Positions 1 to 6,651 of a DNA stretch of 14,078 bases are shown here, piece by piece. This DNA comes from Coriobacteriia bacterium. Its GTDB lineage: Bacteria; Actinomycetota; Coriobacteriia; WRKU01; WQUG01. The notes under the pieces are model-generated. The model did not search any database and had not been told where the DNA came from. It saw only the letters and a list, made by a program, of their open reading frames with translations. The DNA lies in assembly GCA_009785705.1 (NCBI GenBank), contig WQVS01000026.1, forward strand, positions 1-14,078. The letters run 5' to 3'. The position numbers were made by a program, and so were the translations under genes. Position 1 is the first letter of the stretch. Every line of letters starts with the position of its first letter.

Positions 1-26
1 GTCGGCTTATACTTTCTAATAGCCAT
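1..26 (-). CDS. rplB: 50S ribosomal protein L2, first 8 codons only
   Basis: Partial gene cut by the left edge of the window. Reading leftwards from an ATG at 24-26, the codons give MAIRKYKP, the conserved start of bacterial ribosomal protein L2, which binds 23S rRNA near the peptidyl transferase centre. An AGGAG ribosome-binding site lies 9 nt before the ATG and touches the rplW stop codon. The order rplC-rplD-rplW-rplB is the standard S10 operon order, which supports the call although only 26 bases are present. Confidence 0.9.
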
Positions 27-38
27 TAGTTCTCACTC

Positions 39-326
39 CTAGTTCACGAATAGTTCGATACTATCGCCCGCTGCCAGCGTGACGATTGCTTTTTTCCAAG
101 TGCGCGATGTACCCTTATGGAAACGTACGCGACGTGGCTTACCAGTTACGTTCATGGTGTTTACCTTCAACACCGATACGTCAAAGATTTCTTCAACGGC
201 TTGCGCGATTTGTGGCTTTGTGGCCGTCTTTAGTACCTCAAAGGTGTACTTGTTTTGACCTTCCATCATGTCCATAGACTTTTCAGAAATAATCGGGCGC
301 ACAATGATTTGACGAGGATCGTACAT
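39..326 (-). CDS. rplW: 50S ribosomal protein L23
   Basis: Encodes a 95-residue L23, the large-subunit protein at the nascent-chain tunnel exit that docks trigger factor and SRP. The sequence has the family hallmarks: an N-terminal DPRQIIVRPIISEKS segment, the KYTFEV strand, the VNTMNVTGKPRRV basic loop that threads 23S rRNA, and a C-terminal beta strand rich in hydrophobic residues. Length is normal for the family. Its ATG overlaps the rplD stop by one base (TAATG), so the two are probably translationally coupled. rplB follows 12 bp downstream. Confidence 0.97.
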   Translation of the reverse strand: MYDPRQIIVRPIISEKSMDMMEGQNKYTFEVLKTATKPQIAQAVEEIFDVSVLKVNTMNVTGKPRRVRFHKGTSRTWKKAIVTLAAGDSIELFVN

Positions 327-952
327 TAGCTCAGCACCTCCCCGAGGTAAGTTACTGCTTCCTTAGTTGCAAGAACAGCTGTGTTGTCTACGATGTCATA
401 GGTGTTAGCCTCAAACGCGAAAATCGGGCGAACACGCGGGATGTTGCGCAGTGACAGGTAGGCGTCAGTGTCTTCGTTGCCTAGGATGATAGTGATTTTC
501 TTATCCTTTAGGCCGAGTGCGTCCAGGGTCTTGATAGCTTCCTTTGTTGAAGGCTTATCGAAGTCTAAAGCATCTACTACGAAGAAGTTGCCGTCTGCTA
601 CTTTGGCTGAGATTGCACTTTTCATAGCTAGCTTAACGACCTTGTTAGGCACCTTGAAGCCGTGGCTACGAGGAGTCGGTCCAAAGACTACCCCACCACC
701 CTTCCATTGGGGTGCACGAATCGTACCTTGACGGGCACGACCTGTTCCCTTTTGACGCCAGGGCTTACGGCCACCACCGCGGACGAGGCCGCGTGTCTTG
801 GTGCTGTGGGTACCAGCGCGGGCTGCAGCCATTTGGCTACGCACTACCTGGTGAACTGCAAACAGATTAGGCTCAATCGCAAAGATTGCCTCGTCTGTCT
901 TTACAGTACCGGCGGCTGCTCCCTTCTTATCTTTAACTTTTAGTGTTGTCAT
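326..952 (-). CDS. rplD: 50S ribosomal protein L4
   Basis: Encodes a 208-residue L4. The long internal loop that reaches into the exit tunnel is clear at about residues 50-95 (TKTRGLVRGGGRKPWRQKGTGRARQG, quoted in part: RGGGRKPWRQKGTGRAR). It is followed by the conserved PRSHGFKVPNKV segment and a C-terminal alpha/beta domain. In enterobacteria L4 also represses the S10 operon by binding its leader; no such role can be shown here. An AGGAG site precedes the ATG, 37 bp separate it from rplC, and its stop overlaps the rplW start. Confidence 0.97.
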   Translation of the reverse strand: MTTLKVKDKKGAAAGTVKTDEAIFAIEPNLFAVHQVVRSQMAAARAGTHSTKTRGLVRGGGRKPWRQKGTGRARQGTIRAPQWKGGGVVFGPTPRSHGFKVPNKVVKLAMKSAISAKVADGNFFVVDALDFDKPSTKEAIKTLDALGLKDKKITIILGNEDTDAYLSLRNIPRVRPIFAFEANTYDIVDNTAVLATKEAVTYLGEVLS

Positions 953-989
953 GTTTCTTTATCTCCTATAAATACGACAAATACCGGTG

Positions 990-1610
990 CTACTGTGCTG
1001 TGATAGTTAGTAGCGCGTTTTTGCCGCCAGGAACGGCACCCTTCACTAGTAGTAGGTTCTGGTCAGTGTCGACCTTTACTACCTTTAGGCCTTGGACAGT
1101 AACTTTGTCGTTACCCATTTGTCCTGCCATTTTCTTACCTTTGAATACCTTTGCAGGTGTTGCTGCCTGTCCGATTGAACCAGGACGACGGTGGAAACGT
1201 GAACCGTGTGAACCTGGTCCGCCTCCGAAGTTGTGACGCTTCATAACACCAGCAAAACCTTTACCCTTGCTAACGCCTGCAACGTTTACCTTTTCTGCAT
1301 CTGCAAAGTCTTCGACAGTCAGTACGTCGCCTACCTTGTTAGTTGCAGGTGCATTAAGGCGAATCTCTGCAAGATGACGCAGTGGTTCTACCTTTGCCTT
1401 TGCAAAGTGCCCCGCTTTAGGCTTGTTCACAAGCTTTTCACGAATGTCACCAAAGCCGATTTGTAGGGCATCATAGCCCTCTTTATCAGCAGTCTTTACC
1501 TGTGTGACAACACAGGGGCCAGCTTCGATGACCGTTACTGGAAGGAGGTTGCCCTCTTCAGTCCAGACCTGTGTCATCCCCAGCTTGCGGCCGAGTAGCT
1601 TTCTTGTCAT
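990..1610 (-). CDS. rplC: 50S ribosomal protein L3
   Basis: Encodes a 206-residue L3, an early-assembly protein whose central extension approaches the peptidyl transferase centre. Diagnostic segments are MTRKLLGRKLGMTQVW at the N-terminus, the GVSKGKGFAGVMKRHNF strand, and the conserved GGGPGSHGSRFHRRPGSIGQ loop with the glutamine that is methylated in some bacteria. The start is ATG with weak purine-rich sites upstream. Unlike the usual tight rpsJ-rplC pairing, 251 bp of structured spacer precede this gene, so it may be separately attenuated or initiated. Confidence 0.97.
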   Translation of the reverse strand: MTRKLLGRKLGMTQVWTEEGNLLPVTVIEAGPCVVTQVKTADKEGYDALQIGFGDIREKLVNKPKAGHFAKAKVEPLRHLAEIRLNAPATNKVGDVLTVEDFADAEKVNVAGVSKGKGFAGVMKRHNFGGGPGSHGSRFHRRPGSIGQAATPAKVFKGKKMAGQMGNDKVTVQGLKVVKVDTDQNLLLVKGAVPGGKNALLTITAQ

Positions 1611-1861
1611 TACTTAGTACCTATTGCCTTTCCTCTTGCAGTCGTAAGACCTTATTTGGACCCCGTGTCCAAATCCTTAGCGGACTGCTCTCTTCTATCA
1701 TCAACCCTAAAGTGCTGGGCTTTGTACCATCTTGCGCTAGAAGTGCTCTAGATGTTCAGAATCAAGGAGGCTAGAAAAGTCTGCTTGTGAAGCCTACTAG
1801 GCTAGGTGAGCAAGCGGATTTTCTATCCGACGCCGAGTCTGGGCATCTGGTGTGCTTCTAG
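1611..1861 (-). promoter_or_regulatory. structured rpsJ-rplC intercistronic leader
   Basis: This 251-bp spacer has no credible gene. On the transcribed minus strand it holds two clear structures: a long branched hairpin directly after rpsJ (1773-1824, listed separately), and, near rplC, a perfect 7-bp stem TTTGGAC/GTCCAAA with a 5-nt loop (1655-1673). The second hairpin ends 44 bp before the rplC start. I found no convincing -35/-10 pair. It could be a ribosomal-protein leader, an attenuator, or a processing site. The structure is seen; the function is inference. Confidence 0.45.
1773..1824 (-). terminator. terminator-like hairpin after rpsJ
   Basis: On the minus strand, AGAAAA and TTTTCT close a stem. 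A second paired block (CGCTTG with CAAGC and flanks, with one C-A mismatch and one bulged C) and an inner AGCCT/AGGCT hairpin (1791-1803) sit inside it. The 3' arm ends in CTTTTCT, so the element could work as an intrinsic terminator or attenuator separating rpsJ from rplC. It lies 38 bp after the rpsJ stop. The T-tract is part of the stem, which makes it weaker than a classic terminator. Confidence 0.4.
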
Positions 1862-2167
1862 TTAAGCTTTTATTTCAATTTCGACGCCAGCTGGTAGGTC
1901 AAGTCGACCCAGCGAGTCAGCAGTCTTTGGTGTTGCGTCGATGATGTCGATGAGACGCTTGTGTGTGCGAATCTCGAACTGCTCACGGCTGTCTTTGTTT
2001 ACGTGCGGTGAGCGGATTACGCAGTAAAGATTGCGCGAAGTTGGAAGCGGAACTGGCCCTACTACTTTAGCGCCGGTCTTGATAGCTGTATCAACAATCT
2101 TTTTGGTGCTCTGGTCTACGATTTCGTGATCGTATCCCTTTAAGCGGATTCTGATTCTTTGTGCCAC
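1862..2167 (-). CDS. rpsJ: 30S ribosomal protein S10 (NusE)
   Basis: Encodes a 101-residue S10, a 30S head protein that also acts as NusE in antitermination complexes. The family is clear from IRIRLKGYDHEIVD, the GPVPLPTSRNLYCVIRSPHVNKDSREQFE loop (key parts GPVPLPT and RSPHVNKDSRE), and the C-terminal DLPAGVEIEIKA. The start codon is GTG, chosen because MAQRIRIRLKGYDH matches the family start and AAGGA lies 7 nt upstream. It sits 21 bp after fusA with no tuf between, so it is carried as the last gene of the str transcript. Confidence 0.97.
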   Translation of the reverse strand: MAQRIRIRLKGYDHEIVDQSTKKIVDTAIKTGAKVVGPVPLPTSRNLYCVIRSPHVNKDSREQFEIRTHKRLIDIIDATPKTADSLGRLDLPAGVEIEIKA

Positions 2168-2188
2168 GTTAATTCCTTCTTCCTATAC

Positions 2189-4273
2189 TTAGCTAATCTC
2201 AGATTTTGCAGTGATTTCTTCTGCAACTGATTTCGGAACTTGCTCGTAAGCCTTAAACACCATGGTGTATACCGCACGACCCTGCGTCTTTGAACGTAGG
2301 TCTGTTGAGTAACCGAACATTTCTGAAAGCGGCACCTTAGCGCGAACTACCTGAGCAGTTCCACGAGGCTCCATACCTTCGATTTGTCCACGGCGACCGC
2401 TGAGGTCACCCATTACGTCACCCATGTACTCTTCTGGTGTTACTACTTCTACAGCCATCATAGGCTCTAGCAGTTTTGGTGAAGACTTGCGCAGAGCTTC
2501 CTTGATTGCCATTGAGCCTGCGATTTTGAAAGCCATTTCGCTTGAGTCTACGTCGTGGTATGAACCATCAATAAGCTCTACACCAATATCTACCGTTGGG
2601 AAGCCTGCAAGAATACCGCTGTCCAGCGCTTCTTGCATGCCCTTGTCCACGGATGGGATATATTCTTTGGGGATTGATCCACCAACGATTTTGTTGTCGA
2701 AGTGGTAGCCCTCGCCTGGTTCACGTGCGATTAGGTTGATGATTACGTGGCCGTATTGACCCTTACCACCTGATTGACGTGCGTACTTGACGTCTACCTT
2801 ATCAACATTTTTGCCTGCGGTTTCACGGTAGGCTACTTGTGGCTTACCAACGTTAGCTTCTACCTTGAACTCGCGCAGTAGACGGTCAACGATAACCTCT
2901 AGGTGGAGCTCGCCCATACCCGCGATGATGGTCTGGCCAGTTTCTTGGTCAGTACGTACGCGGAAGGTTGGGTCCTCTTCAGCTAGCTTAGCAAGAGCAA
3001 TACCTAGCTTGTCCTGCTCCGCCTTTGTTTTAGGCTCGATTGCAATGTCGATTACTGGGTCTGGGAACTCCATCGATTCCAGTTGAATCGGTGCGTTTTC
3101 TGCTGAAAGCGTGTCACCTGTGCTGGTGTCCTTTAGACCTACAGCAGCTACGATGTCACCAGCGCAAGCTGCGTCGATGTCTTCACGGCTGTTAGCATGC
3201 ATCTGTAGTAGACGACCAATGCGCTCTTTCTTGCCCTTTGTGCTGTTCAGTACGTATGAACCGCTGTCTAGCTTTCCACTGTATACGCGGAAGTAGGTCA
3301 GGCGACCTACGAAAGGATCAGTCATAACCTTAAAGGCTAGAGCTGCGAAAGGTTCTTTTACATCAGCGCTGCGTGTTTCTTCTTCGCCTGTCTTTGTGTT
3401 CTCACCAGAAATCGCTGGGATGTCTAGTGGTGAAGGCAGGAAGTCAACAACAGCGTCTAGCATCTGCTGAACACCCTTGTTCTTAAAGGATGCACCACAG
3501 ATCACTGGGGTGAAGGTACAGGCAATACAGCCCTTACGTAGTGCTGCCTTGATTTCATCAGCAGTGATTTCTTCGTCTTCGAGGATTTTCACCATGAGGT
3601 CTTCGTCAGCCTCTGATGCTGCGTCCATCATTTCTTCACGAGCAAGCTCTGCTGCTTCTAGATACTCTGCAGGGATTTCACCAACCGTTGGATCGATGTT
3701 GTTCTCCCCTTCGTTGAAGAAGATGGCATTCATCTCTACGAGGTCGATGATGCCTACGAACTGATCCTCTGAACCCATGGGTAGTTGAATCTTAATAGGA
3801 GTCGCACCCAGGCGTTCCTTCATCATGCCCACTACGTTTTCGAAGTCCGCACCGGTGCGGTCCATCTTGTTTACGTAGGCCATACGGGGAACCTGGTAGC
3901 CGTCTGCCTGGCGCCAGACTGTTTCTGACTGGGGTTCTACTCCGCCAACTGCACAGAATACAGCGACTGCGCCGTCTAGTACGCGCAGTGAACGCTCTAC
4001 TTCTACGGTGAAGTCTACGTGGCCTGGGGTGTCGATGATTTGGATGCGATAGTCGCCCCAGAAACAGGTGGTTGCAGCAGAAGTAATGGTGATACCACGT
4101 TCCTGCTCCTGAACCATCCAGTCCATGGTTGCGCCTCCGTCATGTACTTCACCTAGCTTGTGAGTCTTGCCGGTGTAGAACAGGATGCGCTCTGTAGTGG
4201 TCGTTTTACCGGCGTCGATGTGTGCCATGATGCCGATATTACGTGTTTTATCAAGTGAAAAGTTTTGTGCCAT
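2189..4273 (-). CDS. fusA: translation elongation factor G
   Basis: Encodes a 694-residue EF-G, the GTPase that drives translocation and, with RRF, ribosome recycling. All GTPase motifs are present: P-loop AHIDAGKT (17-24), switch I RGITIT (59-64), DTPGH (81-85), NKMD (135-138) and the GAS motif (260-262). Domains II to V follow in order, with RQSGGKGQYGH in domain IV and GRRGQIEGMEPRG in domain V. Length is normal. The ATG has an AAGGA site 12 nt upstream, and rpsG ends 23 bp before it. Residues around the fusidic-acid region were not examined in detail. Confidence 0.98.
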   Translation of the reverse strand: MAQNFSLDKTRNIGIMAHIDAGKTTTTERILFYTGKTHKLGEVHDGGATMDWMVQEQERGITITSAATTCFWGDYRIQIIDTPGHVDFTVEVERSLRVLDGAVAVFCAVGGVEPQSETVWRQADGYQVPRMAYVNKMDRTGADFENVVGMMKERLGATPIKIQLPMGSEDQFVGIIDLVEMNAIFFNEGENNIDPTVGEIPAEYLEAAELAREEMMDAASEADEDLMVKILEDEEITADEIKAALRKGCIACTFTPVICGASFKNKGVQQMLDAVVDFLPSPLDIPAISGENTKTGEEETRSADVKEPFAALAFKVMTDPFVGRLTYFRVYSGKLDSGSYVLNSTKGKKERIGRLLQMHANSREDIDAACAGDIVAAVGLKDTSTGDTLSAENAPIQLESMEFPDPVIDIAIEPKTKAEQDKLGIALAKLAEEDPTFRVRTDQETGQTIIAGMGELHLEVIVDRLLREFKVEANVGKPQVAYRETAGKNVDKVDVKYARQSGGKGQYGHVIINLIAREPGEGYHFDNKIVGGSIPKEYIPSVDKGMQEALDSGILAGFPTVDIGVELIDGSYHDVDSSEMAFKIAGSMAIKEALRKSSPKLLEPMMAVEVVTPEEYMGDVMGDLSGRRGQIEGMEPRGTAQVVRAKVPLSEMFGYSTDLRSKTQGRAVYTMVFKAYEQVPKSVAEEITAKSEIS

Positions 4274-4296
4274 TGTTTGTGTAATCCTTACCTGTT

Positions 4297-4767
4297 TTAC
4301 CAGCGATAGTGCGAGAACGCACGGTTTGCTTCGGCCATTTTGTAAAGATCTTCGCGCTTCTTGATTGACGCGCCTGTTTCTTCGGCGGCATCCATGATTT
4401 CAGCGGCGAGACGTTCTGTCATTGACTTTTCACGACGCTTGCGTGAGAAGTCTACAATCCAGCGGATTGCAAGCGTGGTGCTGCGGCGTGCGTTTACTTC
4501 TACGGGAACCTGGTAGGTTGCTCCACCAACACGCTTTGGGCGAACCTCAAGTGTTGGGCGCACGTTGTCCATGGCTTTCTTGAACACGGTCAGCGGGTCT
4601 TGTTCTGTTTTGGCTTCGATGATGTCGAATGCGCCGTATACGATTCCTTCGGCGACTGACTTTTTGCCGTCCCAAAGGATTTTGTTAATTAGTTGCGTAA
4701 CTAGGCGATTGTTATAGCGCGCGTCGGGTGTGACTTCGCGGCGCTCTGCTGCTGCACGTCTGGGCAT
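4297..4767 (-). CDS. rpsG: 30S ribosomal protein S7
   Basis: Encodes a 156-residue S7, the primary assembly protein of the 30S head that contacts the E-site tRNA. The N-terminal MPRRAAAERREVTPDARY arm, the LINKILWDGKKS segment, the VRPKRVGGATYQVPVEV beta-hairpin and the C-terminal NRAFSHYRW are all family features. An AAGGAG site overlaps the end of rpsL. Only 3 bp separate the two genes, so there is no room for the S7 autoregulatory rpsL-rpsG spacer known from Escherichia coli. Confidence 0.97.
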   Translation of the reverse strand: MPRRAAAERREVTPDARYNNRLVTQLINKILWDGKKSVAEGIVYGAFDIIEAKTEQDPLTVFKKAMDNVRPTLEVRPKRVGGATYQVPVEVNARRSTTLAIRWIVDFSRKRREKSMTERLAAEIMDAAEETGASIKKREDLYKMAEANRAFSHYRW

Positions 4768-4770
4768 GGT

Positions 4771-5142
4771 TTATTTCTCCTTCTTTGCACCGTAGTGACT
4801 ACGGCCTTGCGCACGATTTGCTACAGGAGCTGCGTCAAGCGCTCCGCGAACTACTTTATAGCGAACACCAGGTAGGTCCTTAACACGACCACCACGAACT
4901 AGCACGATGCTGTGTTCCTGCAGGTTGTGACCGATGCCTGGGATGTAGGCAGTCACTTCCATGCTGTTTGACAGGCGCACACGGCAAACCTTACGAAGCG
5001 CAGAGTTCGGCTTTTTAGGCGTAGTGGTGTATACACGGGTGCATACTCCACGTAGCTGAGGGTTACCCTTCAGAGCCGGTGTCTTCGACTTTACTTCGGC
5101 CTTTTTGCGGCCCTTCCGTACTAGCTGGTTAATAGTAGGCAA
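4771..5142 (-). CDS. rpsL: 30S ribosomal protein S12
   Basis: Encodes a 123-residue S12, which monitors decoding at the A site. Family motifs are MPTINQLVRKGR, TPKKPNSALRK (residues 41-51) and RGGRVKDLPGVRYK. The lysines where streptomycin-resistance substitutions occur (K43 and K88 counting Met) are wild type. The aspartate at 89, methylthiolated in many bacteria, is present. The start codon is TTG: the codon at 5140-5142 is the only one that gives the family N-terminus, and AAAGGA lies about 9 nt upstream. The C-terminus (SHYGAKKEK) is of actinobacterial type. It is the first gene of the operon. Confidence 0.97.
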   Translation of the reverse strand: MPTINQLVRKGRKKAEVKSKTPALKGNPQLRGVCTRVYTTTPKKPNSALRKVCRVRLSNSMEVTAYIPGIGHNLQEHSIVLVRGGRVKDLPGVRYKVVRGALDAAPVANRAQGRSHYGAKKEK

Positions 5143-5331
5143 AACTTGTCCTTTCTAGTATGCGAGTTTTCCGGTCCCCGCATTGTTTCTATGTAGTGCG
5201 CGACAGGGCGTTTCCCCCCTTTGCCCTCTGTTTAAGTGCCCTGTTGTGAGTTCTGTACAGTAGCAAGGTGCGTCCCATACAGCTTTCAAGCACAAAAACA
5301 CAGCAAAAGCCGACCCCTAAAAAAGTCGCGA
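5143..5331 (-). promoter_or_regulatory. long structured 5' leader of the rpsL operon
   Basis: If transcription starts about 7 nt beyond the -10, the leader is about 190 nt. It contains a perfect 7-bp pairing ACAGGGC/GCCCTGT (5238-5244 with 5203-5209, loop 28 nt). Near the ribosome-binding site there is a second hairpin closed by ATGCG/CGCAT (5159-5182). The first ~30 nt can form a short CGAC/GTCG stem next to a run of six T. No protein gene is visible. A role in autoregulation or growth-rate control is possible but not shown. Confidence 0.4.
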
Positions 5332-5337
5332 CGTATA

Positions 5338-5366
5338 AATATACTCTTGTTATGGTGTGAAGTCAA
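5338..5366 (-). promoter_or_regulatory. sigma-70-type promoter of the rpsL operon
   Basis: On the minus strand a TTGACT -35 (5361-5366) is followed by a 17-bp spacer and a TATATT -10 (5338-5343). Both hexamers are five of six matches to consensus with ideal spacing. It faces rpsL and lies right after the dinD terminator region, so it is the likely main promoter for the ribosomal genes. Confidence 0.75.
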
Positions 5367-5369
5367 ACA

Positions 5370-5387
5370 ACACGCACCCGAGCGTGT
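5370..5387 (-). other. hairpin abutting the rpsL promoter
   Basis: Perfect 6-bp stem ACACGC/GCGTGT with a 6-nt loop. On the minus strand it is followed by TTGTTTG, which runs into the -35 of the rpsL promoter. It could be a second, weak terminator insulating rpsL from dinD readthrough, or an operator-like site. Confidence 0.3.
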
Positions 5388-5428
5388 CTATGGTGGGTAG
5401 CAACCTAAGATAATGGCACTCAAGCATC

Positions 5429-5467
5429 AAAAGTGAGAAAGGTGCAATCCTAGACATTCATTGCGCC
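5429..5467 (-). terminator. probable dinD terminator
   Basis: About 10 bp after the dinD stop, GGCGCAAT pairs with ATTGCACC (7 of 8 pairs; 5460-5467 with 5441-5448) around an 11-nt loop, and TTTCTCACTTTT follows on the minus strand. A separate perfect 7-bp hairpin GATGAGT/ACTCATC (5470-5487) overlaps the dinD stop codon itself. Together they make a plausible transcription end. Confidence 0.45.
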
Positions 5468-5478
5468 AAGATGAGTAT

Positions 5479-6336
5479 TCACTCATCAAGCATTAACGCT
5501 ACTTTAGGTTCTTTCAGCTTCTTGATTTCCTCGCGTTCAATTGCTTGAACGCTTCTTTCGGGTGTTGGTAAATTCTCTGGTAGCGTTGTTCCTAAGTCCA
5601 GCATGGCGGTGCGAATCTTCTCTGCGACCTTATAGTGAGTATCATTAGCATCTATAGCTGTTGAAACTTCATCTATCTTTAGCTTTTCTTCGGTCTGCGT
5701 TATGCGAAACAGATTGGCTGCTAGTTCAGTGCTTCCCATAAAATCGAGAATTTTCTCATTTTCGCTCAGACCTTTTCTGCTGTGTATATCGGCAACAGTC
5801 AACCCACCATAAAGTCCTTTGTAGCCAGAATTCTGAAAGATTGCAAACTCTTCTTCAGTAATCACTCCTGCATTGCGTGCAGCCTCTGCCAGAAGCTGAT
5901 TCCATTGCTTGATATTGCCACGAACAACAAGTCGCTTATTGTCTTCATCAAGCTGATTGAAGGTATCTGCCACTTCTTGTCTGTGGGTCTGAATGGCGAA
6001 ATAGGTCTGCCCTAGCGCAATTATCTCTTTGCGCGGGTCGCCATTTTGAACAATCAAATAACAAGCATAACGAGTGAGCCTGTAATCAGTGACTGATTTT
6101 TCTGCTCCTGAGCCTAGCTTGACCATTTTCCTGACGTCAGCAAAATGGTTAGTGATGCTGTATCCACTGTTCTTACAAGCAAGCATCGCCTTGTCAATAA
6201 CCTTGGAGAAATTCTCCCACTTGGCATACTGCAAGACTCTCTGCAGGTCCCGTGCAGACCAAAACTCATTCCCTACATCATCGGTCTGCTTGATGTCCTC
6301 AAATGACTCATATTCGGAGGCTTCTAATCTAATCAT
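5479..6336 (-). CDS. dinD: DNA-damage-inducible protein D (DinD)
   Basis: Encodes a 285-residue protein of the DinD family. The N-terminal Bro-N-like half shows the family's strongest blocks: FWSARDLQRVLQYAKWENF (residues 25-43), the NSGYSITNHF segment (56-65), and DYRLTRYACYLIVQNGDPRKEII (84-106; key part RYACYLIVQNGD). A helical C-terminal half follows. In E. coli DinD is SOS-induced and interferes with RecA filaments. Length is close to the usual ~275. It stands alone between its own promoter and a terminator, on the same strand as the ribosomal operon but not part of it. A LexA-like box in its promoter fits SOS control. The symbol is family-based; activity here is inferred. Confidence 0.88.
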   Translation of the reverse strand: MIRLEASEYESFEDIKQTDDVGNEFWSARDLQRVLQYAKWENFSKVIDKAMLACKNSGYSITNHFADVRKMVKLGSGAEKSVTDYRLTRYACYLIVQNGDPRKEIIALGQTYFAIQTHRQEVADTFNQLDEDNKRLVVRGNIKQWNQLLAEAARNAGVITEEEFAIFQNSGYKGLYGGLTVADIHSRKGLSENEKILDFMGSTELAANLFRITQTEEKLKIDEVSTAIDANDTHYKVAEKIRTAMLDLGTTLPENLPTPERSVQAIEREEIKKLKEPKVALMLDE

Positions 6337-6371
6337 TTTCTACTCTCTTTCTGACCCCCATCACAAGAAAA

Positions 6372-6414
6372 TAAACGATTGTTCGATAATACTAGATGGG
6401 ACAGACCTCAACAA
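6372..6414 (-). promoter_or_regulatory. dinD promoter with LexA-like SOS box
   Basis: On the minus strand a TTGTTG -35 (6409-6414) is followed by a 17-bp spacer and a TATTAT -10 (6386-6391). Directly after the -10, CGAACAATCGTTTA (6372-6385) matches the Gram-positive/actinobacterial LexA box CGAAC-N4-GTT(T/C) in both half-sites except the outermost bases. A repressor bound there would cover the transcription start. The box is seen; LexA binding is inferred from the target gene and the motif. Confidence 0.6.
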
Positions 6415-6526
6415 GCAAACAAATTGTGGAGATTTATAAAAAGGTGTTCGCCTGTCATTTTTTGCCGCACTAAACATCTTATGGTGTAGCAGCATATTAA
6501 GTCATGCTCATTGGACAAAACACAGC

Positions 6527-6590
6527 AAAAAAAGGAAGATATGGAGGGAAGCTCCGGCGGTAGGTGCATACTGCGCCGTGCGGGAGCTTC
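6527..6590 (-). terminator. hairpin and T-run ending the zinc-ribbon operon
   Basis: Between 6437 and 6651 there is no gene. The region holds a long hairpin: GAAGCTC/GAGCTTC outer stem (6548-6554 with 6584-6590) and CGGCG/CGCCG inner stem (6555-6559 with 6574-6578), with a 5-nt bulge on one side. On the minus strand it is followed, after 14 nt, by a run of seven T (6527-6533). The stem is strong, but the T-run is farther away than in a textbook terminator, so termination is likely rather than certain. Confidence 0.5.
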
Positions 6591-6651
6591 TATACTTATA
6601 TCAGCAAGCCTCTAGCTATTACATATCTGCTCTAACTTCTATAATTTTAAG

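Noticed and set aside
943..1774. Plus-strand open frames across rplC and the rpsJ-rplC spacer.
   Set aside because: They lie opposite well-supported ribosomal genes, resemble no protein, and lack ribosome-binding sites.
5295..6530. A 14-base repeat, AAAACACAGCAAAA, in the rpsL leader (5295-5308) and again before dinD (6517-6530), both between genes.
   Set aside because: It is A-rich and an exact 14-mer pair is not surprising in 14 kb, so it does not stand out from chance without more copies elsewhere in the genome.
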